From JAIEPT01 sp038217425 (lineage in GTDB: Bacteria; Planctomycetota; Planctomycetia; Gemmatales; Gemmataceae): 62,094 nt of DNA. How positions within the stretch are numbered: the stretch's first letter is position 1; each line of letters begins with the position of its first letter. The notes beneath the pieces were generated by a model. That model was not told the origin of the DNA and did no database searches. It was given only the letters and a program-made list of their open reading frames with translations. The stretch spans positions 1 to 62,094 of the forward strand of contig JBBQPM010000013.1 in assembly GCA_038217425.1 (NCBI GenBank). The letters run 5' to 3'. Below are positions 7,864 through 18,500 of the stretch, in pieces. The position numbers and the translations under genes are program-made.

Positions 7864-9234
7864 TCAAAACAACTCGTGGATCGCTTCGATGCCGAAATCG
7901 ACCAGCGGGATCGGCCGACCTTGCGGGCCAGGCAGTTCGCGATGGTAGTCGATGCCAAGGCCCCGATAGAGCGTGGCCGCGACTTCGCCGGTGCTCACGG
8001 GACGCGACTTCGGACGGTAGCCCAGCTCGTCGGTTTCGCCCACGACTCGGCCCCCCTTGATCGGGCCTCCCCCCATGAGGATCGACCACGCCCCGGGGTG
8101 ATGGTCGCGTCCGCCGGCGGGGTTGATCTTCGGCGTGCGGCCGAACTCGCCCATCGCGGCGACCACTGTGTTCTCCAACATGCCGCGGTCGCGCAAGTCG
8201 CTCATCAGGGCGCTGAACGCGTTGTCGAAGTTCGGCACCACTTCACGCGACATCTGGGCGATGTCGGTGAACGGCTTCGAGCCGTGAATGTCCCAGGTGA
8301 CTTCGTCGAACACCGTCTCGAACATGTTGACCGTCACGAAACGCACGCCCCCTTCGATCAATCTCCGGGCGAGCAAGCAACTCTGTCCGAAACGCGTGCG
8401 GCCATAGCGATCTCGCGTCCGCGCCGGTTCGCGGCTCAGGTCGAACGCCTCGCGCGCCTTCGGGCTCGACATCAGCCGATACGCGAGTTGAAAGTTGCCG
8501 TCGAGCTGGCGGGCTTGCGAGTTCCCCTCGAACGTCTCCATGGCCCCTTCGACGGCGTCGCGCATGCGTTGGCGACGATCGGCGCGGATGGCGGAGATGT
8601 ACTCAGGGGGCAAGAGATCGGGGACCTGAAAGTTCGGCACTGCTGGGTCGGCATTGAGAATGAACGGATCGTGCGGCCGACCGAGATAGCCCCCCGCGGG
8701 GCGCGGCAGATTGCCGCCGGTGCGACCGATCGGCCGCGGCAGCAGCACGTGGGCCGGGAGTTCGCCGCGGCCGCCTTTCAGGTAACCGAGCACGCTCCCC
8801 GCGTGCGGATGTTCGGTGCCCCCCGCGAAGAGTCTGCCTGTCTGCATCATCTGGTAGCCGGTGTCGTGCACGGCCGTTGCCGTGTGGTAGCACGAGCGGA
8901 CGACCGAGAAGAGATTGGTGAGCTGCGCCGTCTTTGGAAAGATTTCGGTGAGATGCATGCCGGGGACGCGCGTGGCCGCCGGGCGGAAGGGGCCGCGAAC
9001 TTCGGGGGGCGCCTCGGGCTTGGGATCGAACGTATCGATATGGCTCGGCCCGCCGACGAGGAAGAGGAGGATGCAGTTGAGATCGCGATCGGGCGCCGTC
9101 GCCCCCGCGGCCTTCAGCTGATTGAACATCGGCAGCGTCAGGCCGAGCGACGTGAGGGCGCCGGCGTGAAAGAAGTCGCGCCGCGTGACGCCGTCGCAAA
9201 AATGGGCCGGCTTCTGTGCATCGATCCGCAACAT
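7864..9234 (-). CDS. DUF1501 family Tat-exported protein
   Basis: A protein of 456 residues. The N-terminus has a twin-arginine segment TRRDFFHAGALTSLGLTL. DUF1501 hallmarks follow: LVGGPSHIDTFDPKPEAP, the PFRPAATRVPGMHLTEIFP block, and near the C-terminus MGEFGRTPKINPAGGRDHHPG with an alkaline-phosphatase-superfamily look. DUF1501 proteins are sulfatase-like and usually encoded beside planctomycete cytochrome proteins; here a CxxCH protein lies immediately upstream in the same direction, so the pair fits that pattern. The substrate is unknown. Annotated starts in this family include the short sequence before the Tat motif, as here. Confidence 0.92.
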   Translation of the reverse strand: MLRIDAQKPAHFCDGVTRRDFFHAGALTSLGLTLPMFNQLKAAGATAPDRDLNCILLFLVGGPSHIDTFDPKPEAPPEVRGPFRPAATRVPGMHLTEIFPKTAQLTNLFSVVRSCYHTATAVHDTGYQMMQTGRLFAGGTEHPHAGSVLGYLKGGRGELPAHVLLPRPIGRTGGNLPRPAGGYLGRPHDPFILNADPAVPNFQVPDLLPPEYISAIRADRRQRMRDAVEGAMETFEGNSQARQLDGNFQLAYRLMSSPKAREAFDLSREPARTRDRYGRTRFGQSCLLARRLIEGGVRFVTVNMFETVFDEVTWDIHGSKPFTDIAQMSREVVPNFDNAFSALMSDLRDRGMLENTVVAAMGEFGRTPKINPAGGRDHHPGAWSILMGGGPIKGGRVVGETDELGYRPKSRPVSTGEVAATLYRGLGIDYHRELPGPQGRPIPLVDFGIEAIHELF

Positions 9235-9248
9235 GATATTTCCTCGGT

Positions 9249-9276
9249 GAAAGCCCAGGGACGGCGTCCCTGGGGA
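9249..9276. repeat. Short CCCAGGGA hairpin
   Basis: Eight-base arms CCCAGGGA/TCCCTGGG at 9254-9261 and 9267-9274 with a 5-base loop, flanked by AAAGC. It matches half of the longer palindrome at 23394-23454, so it looks like a reduced family member. It lies downstream of the PVC-type gene and upstream of the DUF1501 start on the minus strand. Confidence 0.65.
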
Positions 9277-9301
9277 ATGCCTATTTTAGCCGATTCCTCG
9301 A

Positions 9302-12300
9302 CTACTTGCAATTCTTGAGAAATGCCACGAGATCCGCCAGTTCCTGAATCGAGAGCTGCTGCTCGAGCCCGGCCGGCATGATCGACACTTTGCTCGGCAG
9401 CATCTCGTCGATCTCGGCCCGCGGAATACGGACCTCCTGGTTCGGCCCGGTGACGAGCACGAGTTCCTCCGCGTTGTCCTTCTTGATGAGGCCGTTGTGC
9501 TGCTTGCCGCTCGTAGCGACGACGATGACGGGTTCATAGCTGCGAACGAAGCTGGCGCTGGGAAAGAGGATCGCTTCGAGGAGATCGCGCTGGGTGCGGA
9601 TGCCGCCGATGCGCGTGAGATCGGGCCCCGTCTTGCCGCCGAGGTAGCCGATGGAGTGGCAGACGACGCACGCATTCTTCGGATTGTTGAAGACGACCTG
9701 GCCGCGCGCGACGTCGCCGGTCGCGATTTTGCCGAGGATCGATTCAAGTCGTTCTTGTTGTTTCTCGAAATCCGTGTTTAGCGCTCGCAGTAAAGGCTCG
9801 GATCGTTTGACGACCGCTGGCCCGAACTTGGCCAGGCGGGTTTTCACCATGTCCGCGCGTAGCGCGGGCCGAAGCTCTTTGGACTCGAATGCTTCGAGTA
9901 AGGCATTGCCGACTTTATCGTCCCTGGATTGGGCGAAGGCATCGAGTACGCGATCGAGGTCGAGCGGGCCGAAAGATTTCAGAGAGAGTGCGAGCGTTTG
10001 CAATTGACTTGCATCGAGCGTCGCCCGAGAGAGGACTTCTGCGGCCAACGAGTTTTGGTCGGGAGCCTCGCCCGTCAGCTTCGCGTGCAGAAACGCGAAG
10101 ACCGATCCGTCGACCTTTCCCAGCCCGCCGGGCACGGCCGCGAACGCCAGGAGGCGAGTTTGAGCCGGGATTTTCGCCGACGCCCCCAGGTCGAGCAACC
10201 GAGCTTGCAAAGCTTCGGGCGTCTTCTTGGGTAAACGCAGCGCTTTTAGGGTGGTCGCCGCTTGATCCAGCAGAAAGGGAGGTTGCCCTGGCTCCAATCC
10301 GGAGATGAGTGCCTGGACCCAGGAGTCCGGCGCCTCTTTGAGGTTAGCCCGTGCCATGGCCTGAAGAACGGTCAAGCGACTTGCGTCATTGATGTCTCCC
10401 TTGAGGAGCTGCTGAGCGAGCAACGCTTGAATGGCCGGGGCCTTGGAGAGATGGGCGAGTTGCTGGGTAAATTGCTCGCGTTCTTTTGGGTCGGCGACGT
10501 GTCGGGCCAGGCCCGTTTGGAGGTACTTGGAAAGAGCGGGACCCCATTCCGGATGGCGGCTAACAATCCACCAGGCAGTTTCTCGCAACTTAGGATCGGC
10601 GGCGTCTAGTTCCTTGATGACGGAATCCGACTGAAGGATATTCTTTTCCATCTGATCGAGAGCAGTCAGCACAATGCGGCGAACATGAGGACTTGACTTT
10701 ATCAGCCCATGTTCTATCGATTCAGGTCTGTTCTTCTGAATCATGGCATAGGTAATCGCATGGTCTAAAAAACGGTCCCCAGGCTTATCCAGCGAAAATG
10801 TCATCAAAAAACTCGCTGGCCCTAAAGACCTTGCGGAAAACTCGGCATGCATTCGCGTTACGGCCGGATCATCACTCGATTTCGGTATGGGCATCAATGG
10901 GAACAATCGAACGCTCATCGAATGGAGTGCCGCCATTGCGATGGAAGAATCGTTTCTCCTCAGTGCACGATCCATTGATTCAATTTTTATTTCTATGGGA
11001 CGCTTGGTAGGATCGTGGTAACCGTTCCGAGTGCAGGACCAAACGGCATTTCGACTCGCTTCTGGCGAATCGGAAGAAATGGTGTCGTTGAGGGCATCGA
11101 CGGCCTCAGCGTCTCTTCCTCCAAGTACGTCGATCGCTTGTCTTTTGACGAAAACACGTGTGTCCTTAAGCAACTTGCACATGGTTTCCGAGGTCATCTT
11201 CTTCCAGTCAAGCTTCTTCCCCAGCGGATCCTCCAGCCGCTTCGCTCCCGTCTTCCGCACGCGATAAATCGCCCCGAAGGTATCCGGCTTCACGAGCTGC
11301 GACGTCGGACAACAGATCTTGTACCAGCCGCCGGTATCGATGATCAGCAAACTGCCGTCAGCGTCCTCGATCACGTCGGTCGGATGGAAGTCCTTCTGGT
11401 CGCTGACGACGAAGTCGGAGTCTTGCGTCCTGTAGGTGGCGCCGTCGGGGATCAGGATGTGGCGCGTCACCTTCTGCATGTTGAACAGGCAGCAGAAGAG
11501 ATTGTCCTGATACGTGCTGCCGAACTGGGCCGACTCGAAGCGCGTCATGCCGCAGGGGGCGGCGGCGCCGAGGTGTGTCATGATTGGCAGGACGTGCGGG
11601 CTCGTCCATTTGTGCTGTGGATCGTGGATCACGTCCCAGTCCTTGCCGTAGATGCCGCCGTAGACCGCGTGGATCAGACCGTCGCGCTTACCCGCCTCGG
11701 GCGTCTGGAAGAAAGTGCCGCTGACGATGCGGTCGCCGGTCGGCGTGAAGGCCAGGCCGACGGGATTGTCCATGCCGCCGGTCATGATCGGTTCGAGGCC
11801 GGTGCCGTCGGGCCGACAGCGAAAGACGTGGCTCGCGCGCGTCTTCCACGGTTTGCCGTGGATGGTGTAGATCTGCTCGGCGAAGGCGCCCTTGGTCCAG
11901 TAGATCCAGCCGTCGGGGCCGAGCCAGGGGCCATGCAGGTCGTTCATGCAGCCGGTGACGGTCTTGCCGTCGAACCAGATCTCGCGTTTGTCGGCCTTGC
12001 CGTCGCCGTCGGTATCGGTGAATTTCATGATGTGCGGCGGGGCGGCGACGTAAAGCGACCCGGCGTACCAGAGCGCCCCCTGCGGCATCGCGAGCTTATC
12101 CGCATAGACGACCGACTTATCGAAGACGCCGTCGCCGTCGGTGTCTTCGAGTCGAACGACGTGGTGCGTCTTCTTCTCGGCTTGTTCGGGGCCGCGGGCG
12201 TTGGAACCGCTGGAGATGGTGACGTAGAGTCGGCCCTGATCGTCGAACGACGCGGAGACGGGGCGATCGAGGAGCGGGGCCTTGGCGACGAGCGAAATCT

Positions 12301-12403
12301 CGAAACCAGCGGGGAGCGTGAAGGTGTGGCCGTTGAGCGGGACGCTCGCGGTTTGGCCGTGGGCGAAGGAAGCGGTCAGCAAAAGGACGGCGAGACGGTT
12401 CAT
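9302..12403 (-). CDS. PVC-type haem-binding CxxCH protein with membrane-bound-dehydrogenase-like N-terminus
   Basis: A secreted protein of 1033 residues beginning with the signal MNRLAVLLLTASFAHGQ. The N-terminal ~400 residues resemble the sorbosone/glucose-dehydrogenase-like propeller seen in planctomycete and verrucomicrobial proteins (LPAGFEISLVAKAPLLDRPV, followed by repeated DTDGDG calcium-loop-like segments). A helical, HEAT-like central region follows, and a C-terminal haem site NACVVCHSIGYLGGKTGPDL. This matches the TIGR02604/TIGR02603 pairing as I know it. An electron-transfer or carbohydrate-oxidation role is inferred. DNA coding the middle region (about 10.6-11.2 kb) is noticeably less GC-rich than the ends. 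Confidence 0.9.
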   Translation of the reverse strand: MNRLAVLLLTASFAHGQTASVPLNGHTFTLPAGFEISLVAKAPLLDRPVSASFDDQGRLYVTISSGSNARGPEQAEKKTHHVVRLEDTDGDGVFDKSVVYADKLAMPQGALWYAGSLYVAAPPHIMKFTDTDGDGKADKREIWFDGKTVTGCMNDLHGPWLGPDGWIYWTKGAFAEQIYTIHGKPWKTRASHVFRCRPDGTGLEPIMTGGMDNPVGLAFTPTGDRIVSGTFFQTPEAGKRDGLIHAVYGGIYGKDWDVIHDPQHKWTSPHVLPIMTHLGAAAPCGMTRFESAQFGSTYQDNLFCCLFNMQKVTRHILIPDGATYRTQDSDFVVSDQKDFHPTDVIEDADGSLLIIDTGGWYKICCPTSQLVKPDTFGAIYRVRKTGAKRLEDPLGKKLDWKKMTSETMCKLLKDTRVFVKRQAIDVLGGRDAEAVDALNDTISSDSPEASRNAVWSCTRNGYHDPTKRPIEIKIESMDRALRRNDSSIAMAALHSMSVRLFPLMPIPKSSDDPAVTRMHAEFSARSLGPASFLMTFSLDKPGDRFLDHAITYAMIQKNRPESIEHGLIKSSPHVRRIVLTALDQMEKNILQSDSVIKELDAADPKLRETAWWIVSRHPEWGPALSKYLQTGLARHVADPKEREQFTQQLAHLSKAPAIQALLAQQLLKGDINDASRLTVLQAMARANLKEAPDSWVQALISGLEPGQPPFLLDQAATTLKALRLPKKTPEALQARLLDLGASAKIPAQTRLLAFAAVPGGLGKVDGSVFAFLHAKLTGEAPDQNSLAAEVLSRATLDASQLQTLALSLKSFGPLDLDRVLDAFAQSRDDKVGNALLEAFESKELRPALRADMVKTRLAKFGPAVVKRSEPLLRALNTDFEKQQERLESILGKIATGDVARGQVVFNNPKNACVVCHSIGYLGGKTGPDLTRIGGIRTQRDLLEAILFPSASFVRSYEPVIVVATSGKQHNGLIKKDNAEELVLVTGPNQEVRIPRAEIDEMLPSKVSIMPAGLEQQLSIQELADLVAFLKNCK

Positions 12404-12546
12404 CGCGGGTCTCCTGTGGGTCTACCAAGAGGATACCCGCAAACGCCCGTCTCGTACAGACGACGCCACCGTGCACGGCGAGCGACGGCGCTTGCCTGGC
12501 ATTGATGTTCGAGGTTCTTTGCGAACGCATGACGGCAGCGGAGCCA

Positions 12547-15500
12547 TTAACCCGCCGCGACGACCAGCGTCAAACCGTCGGCGTCAAAGCGCGGGTCGAG
12601 GATCTTACCGCTGACGAAATCGGCGCCGACGAGGAGGGCGAACGTTCCCGTACGCGAAAGGTACGACATGACCAGGAACTCCGTCGCCAGAGCCGGATCG
12701 TAATTGTTCAGACGCACGATATTGAGTTCGCCGTCGAGCGTGACGGCGCCCTGGACGCGGAACTGATCGTAGCCCAATCCGGCGCCCGGCCCGCCGATCT
12801 CGATGTAGAGTTTGCCGGCGACCGTTTGCGTGTAGTTTCCTTGAATGGTAAACGCCCCCGGCGACAACCCCGGCGCGACCCTGGCGCGATTGACGACGTT
12901 GCCGACGACGGTGCCGTCATGGCCATTGAGGACAGACGTGCCTTGCAGCGTCATGGAGCCGGTGATAATGCCGCCGGATTCGACGGAGATCGCTGCGCCG
13001 GCAAAATTGCTGTCCGGGCCAATTTTCAGCTCTCCTCCGTTCTTGACGGTAAAGCTCGCGGGGTTGACGCTGTTGGTAAATTGCCCGAGGCTCGTGAGGT
13101 CAATACGACTGTTGGCGCCGTCCGCCAATAAACTCGTCGTGGAACTGCTAAAGTAGGCACCCGTGGTGCTAAAGGTCGTCACGCCGCGAAGGTCGAGCAA
13201 ACCGCCGGACAACGCCTCCAGAGTGATCCCCGCCGGCGTGCCGGTCAGACTCGTGACGTTGCGCAAATCCAGCACGCTCCCCGCCCCCGAAACTTTAAGT
13301 AGACCTTGCCGCGTAGCCGTGTAGCTGTTGGCAAGCGGAAGCGCCAGCGTGACGCCGCCCGCGATGTCGAAGTTGCCGCCGTTAATGCGGTGCAACTGGG
13401 GTACGTTCACTGTGCCGCCGCCTCGAAGGGTGATGCCGCCATTGGTAAGATCCTCGAGCACCGGCAAGCTCACGGCCACGCCGTTGACTTCGATCACGCT
13501 GCCCTGGGCGTCGGTGAGGGCGGGGAAGGTGAACGCTACGCCGCTCAAGTTCAGATAGCCATTAGTAAAGGTCGATATCTGAGCCACCGGCATGGCGCCG
13601 ACGCGATCCAGGTTGAGCCGAGCCCCGTTCAGAACAGTGACGAGGGGCATGTCGATTTGGGCGCCGCTTCTGGCGGTAAAGTCCGCGGGACCGACCGAGT
13701 TGGTAAATTGCCCAAGGCTCGTGAGGTCAATACGACTGTTGGCGCCGTCCGCAAATAAACTCGTCGTGGAACTGCTAAAGTAGGCGCCCGTGGTGCTAAA
13801 GGCCGTCACGCCGCGAAGGTCGAGCAAGCCGCCGGACAACGCTTCCAGAGTGATCCCCGCCGGCGTGCCGGTCAGACTCGTGACATTACGCAAATCCAGC
13901 ACGCTGCCGGCGCCCGAGACCTTGAGTAGACCTTGCCGCGTGGCCGTGTAACTGGCCGCTCGAGGAATAGCCAGAGTCACGCCTCCGGCGACGTCGAAAT
14001 TGCCGCCGTTAATGCGGTGTAACTCGGGTACGTTCACTGTGCCGCCGCCTCGAAGGATGATGCCGCCATTGGTAAGATCCTCGAGCACCGGCAAGCTCAC
14101 GGCCACGCCGTTGACTTCGATCACGCTGCCCTGGGCGTCGGTGAGGGCGGGGACGGTGAACGCCACGCCGCTCAAGTTCAGATAGCCATTAGTAAAGGTC
14201 GATATCTGAGCCGTCGGCATGGCGCCGATGCGATCCAGGTTGAGCCGAGCCCCGTTCAGAACAGTGACGAGGGGCATGTCGATTTGGCCGCCGCTTCTGG
14301 CGGTAAAGTCCGCGGGACCGACCGAGTTGGTAAATTGCCCGAGGCTCGTGAGGTCAATACGACTGTTGGCGCCGTCCGCCAATAAACTCGTCGTGGAACT
14401 GCTAAAGTAGGCGCCCGTGGTGCTAAAGGTCGTCACGCCGCGAAGGTCGAGCAAGCCGCCGGACAACGCTTCCAGAGTGATCCCCGCCGGCGTGCCGGTC
14501 AAACTCGTGACATTACGCAAATCCAGCACGCTGCCGGCACCAGTAATTCTGAATAGTCCTTGCTGGGTAGCCGTGTAGCTGGTCGCTCCTGGTAATCGAA
14601 TCTGACCTCCGTTTTTGGCGACGAAGCTACCGCCATCAATCTTCGCTTCGCCATCGGCCATGAATAGCGCCGTCGAACCATCCACGGTAAGCGTCGAGCC
14701 GCTCGAGATCTCGAAGCGGCCCTCAATGCGCGAGGCGCCCGTCACCGTCAGGTTACCGCCGTTCAGGATGAACTCTTCGCGGGCGATGATGCTGCGCACC
14801 GTCACGTTGCCGCTGGGGATGCGGATCTTGGGGTTGCTCGTCTTGCGGTCGATCACGACGTTATCGTTGGGGCCGGGGACTTGGCCGGTGCTCCAGTTGC
14901 CGGCGTTGTTCCAGTCGCCGTCGGCGTCGGAAATCCAGGCGACCGCGTTTTGTTCGTCGAGATCGAAGCTGGTGAAGGTGAGCGTGATCGGCGCCGCGAC
15001 AGCGTTGCCGGCCTGATCCGCGAGAATCGTCGGATTCACCGTGAGCTGATAGCGCCCCTCGGGGAGAGCCGCGGCGGTGCGAACGACGAGGCGGCGCGAG
15101 GAGAGGGCTTCCACGCTTTCCACTTCGAGAACGGTATCGTCGCCGCCCCCCAGGCGGAAATTGGGGCCGAGGTTGGTGAGGGTGAGCCCCATGGTGCTGA
15201 GCCGCGCGGCGTCGACCGGTTCGTTGAAGCGCAGGGCGATGTCGCGCACACGGAAGCCCGCGCCGTCGGCGGCGGGGCTCGAGCCGACGAGCCGGGGCGG
15301 CGTTAGATCGCGCGTCAGGTTATAGGTCAGCGTGTTGGACAGGCCGACGTTGCCGCCGGTGTCGACGGCACGGATTTGGAAGCTGACCGAGGTGGCGCCG
15401 GCGGCGAGAGTCGGCAGCACCGCGCTGAGATCGAACGGCGCCGAGACGTCGTTGGCGACAACCTGGCCGTTCAGCAGCAGCTCGACGTTGCGGACCTGGA

Positions 15501-18500
15501 CGTCATCGGTGACGGTGACGCGGAACGGCGCCAGGCTCCCTTCCTGAAGATTGGCGCCCGCGGGCCCGGCGAGCGTCGCGGTCGGCGCCTGGCCCAGCGT
15601 ATCGAAACCGACGTAGTTGACGACCTGCAAGCCCCCCGTGCCGGAGACGACGTAGCCGATGCCGCTGGCGATGGCGATGCCTTGCGGTGCCGCGGGAAGG
15701 GTGAAACGGGTGACGATTACGTCAGTATTCGCAGGGTTGCGGACATCCACGAGATCGACGGCGTTTTCCGCGGGCATGAAGGCGGCGCCCCCAAGGAGAG
15801 CCAAACCGGAACCGTTTGCGACGACGACGTCGCCGGGTGCCGTGGAAGCGCTGTTGTCCGACGGGCTAATCTCGACCAGGTTCGACGGATTAGAGACGTC
15901 AGCGGTAGCGAAACCTCCCTGCAGTAGACTCGGCCTAGCCGCGGCATAGACGACGCCGTTGGCGACAGAGATCTTGCCGCCGCCGTGCGTCATTTGCAGC
16001 GTTCCACGCAAGGTCAGCGTCTCCTCGGCCACCGTGAAGGCGCGCAGCGTGCGATCCGTATCCATCGTATAGAGCACCGCGCCCTCGTGTGTCATGCCGG
16101 TGATGGCAGCACCGTTAGGAACGTTGAGCGTCGTGAACAGTTCGCCGGTGAGAGTCTCGAAAGAGAAGATTTGGCTACCGACCGCGGCGAAGGCGATGCC
16201 GTCGATGATCTCGACCTGCGTCGCTTGCTGAACGGCGGAGCGCATCAACTTGGGTTTCTTGGCGTCGGCGACATCTACGAAATGCAGCCCGCCCGCGTCC
16301 GCCGCGACGACCGCGACGCGCGAGGTCGAATCGACGGCGACGTCGATTGCATTGCCGGAAAGAGCGAGTTGACTGAGGAGAATGGGCTTGAAAATCTCAA
16401 GAGTGTCAACGACAGTCAGACCGGCCGCTCCGGAAGCTATGAGTGAGATTTGGCTCTTTGAAAGCAGAGTTGAATCAAAGACTTCGATCGCGTTCGCAAC
16501 TCCAGGGAGAGGCAAAGTTGCAACAACCCCAAGAATTATTGAGCGCCCGCCGAGGGGGTCGAGGCCTTGAATGATTTCCTCAAGATCGGAGATACCATCT
16601 CTGTCCGTATCCTTTAAATTGTCGCTAGTCCCAATCGCTCGTTCAGCGACTGCGCTCAAGCCGTCGAAATCTGCGTCGATTCGTTCCGACAATGAGAATA
16701 ATGTTGAACTGCTCGAAAAACCTTCCTGATTTCCCGAAACGCTGAATACCGTTTTTGAAGTACCGCCGCGCCCTGAACTGAAATCAACCGCTCCCGACAG
16801 AAACGTTTTTGGACTAAAGACTCCTACAGAAAACGAGGACGATGCCGCAACGCGAAAACTTGCTATTCCAGCGCTATTCGTACGAGCCCTTTGGACAACA
16901 TCGCCGGAGGAACTGGAAACCGAGAAAAACGCTCCTTTCGATGCGATACTCGAAATGCTGGGGAAGACCGACGGGCTTAGCGATTGCCCGATGGAACGGA
17001 GCCTTTGACTGTAGTTCGAAAACGCGTCCCGTAACGACGGAATTCCACGACCGTCAAAATAGTTTTTGACTTCTTCCAGTCGTCGCTTGATTTCACCTAT
17101 CGTATTTGCGGTTGCGGTGTCGATGGCGCCGTCAGCGCGGTCCGCGATTTCCCTCGCCAAGTCCCGAATTTTGTTAAATCCTTCCATTGCGTGATCGGCG
17201 TCTGCTTTCAGATCGTTGGCGATATCTTCGACGGCAGAAAGCGCATCATCGATCTTGTCTTTGATTCGATCAGCAACCTCTTTGACCTCCGGATCGTTTT
17301 GCGGAAGCATGGAAATGCATCGAGAAAAGGTGTCGCCAAGTTTACCGATCGCGTTGGATGCCTTTTCGAATTGTGCCTTTGCGCTGTACCAGCTCAGAAT
17401 GGCGTTGGTGATGTCCGCCATTATTGAAACAGGCAGTCCAAATATCGGAACGAGAGACGCCCCCGCGCTTAATAAAGATGTAAGTAGTTGTGCACGAGTC
17501 AAAGTTCCGATTTCGTTGTTTGCCACAACATCACTTGCAACGCTTGTTCCGGCAGAAACGAGACTCAAAAAACTATCGAACGCCTGCCCGATGCCGATGA
17601 TGGCGTCCCACGGCACAATGTCCAAGACTCCGGTGGCGAGAGAGATCGCGGACAACATGGCCGCGAATGATTGATCCAACGCGTCCGAGACATCAGCGCT
17701 AAGGCATGTAACGAGATCTCTGGCATCCAGTACGATATTGACGAGATCATCAATAAAATGCCACCCCGGCGCCCGGATGCCGCTGCCCGGATCCGTCGTC
17801 GCCGTCTTGCCGTCCGCCGACACCGTCGCGGTGCCGTCCGGCACCACCAGGCCCGTCGTGTGATCGAACGAAAAGACCGTCAACTTCGTGCCCGGCGCCG
17901 CTCCGGTTAAGTTCGGGAACGTGATCTCGATCGGCACGTTGAAGACCGTGGCGCCGGGCGCCTGGATCGTGATCTCGACCGTGTGACCCGCTCGCATGTC
18001 CTCCGGCAACATGTCGCGCACGAACTCCGGCGGCACCATGCTGATGCCGATCTGCGGATTCGCAAGCGGCAAACCGTCCTCGCCGATCACGCTGCCGGGT
18101 TGCACCACCAACTTGAGCTGCGATTGCTGCTCCGGCGATAAGTTCGGCGCCGTCAAGCCGTCTACGCCGATCTCCGTCGGCTCCGAATTGCTGACCGGCT
18201 TGAGCATCGACGTCTGTAGCAACGGCAAATAGACTTCGGGGCGGTCGTCGTTCGCCTCTTGCAACTCGCGCGGGCCCATTGAGCCCATCATCGTATTTTG
18301 TCGGCCCGCCTCGATCACGAGATCCATGACCATTTCGGGATAGAAGAACCCGGCGGGAGCATTGGTCGCGGTGCGGCCGTCGATCGCGAGCTTCACCGTG
18401 CCGACCGGCATCGAGCTGAACGTGAAAGTGCCGTCGGCGGCGGTGAAGACGGCCTCGGCTTCGCGGCCCAGGATGAAGACCTTCACGCCGGCGATCGGAT

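Noticed and set aside
13060..14580. CRISPR-like regular repeats
   Set aside because: The period is 627 bp, the repeats are coding and in frame, and there are no spacers or cas genes.
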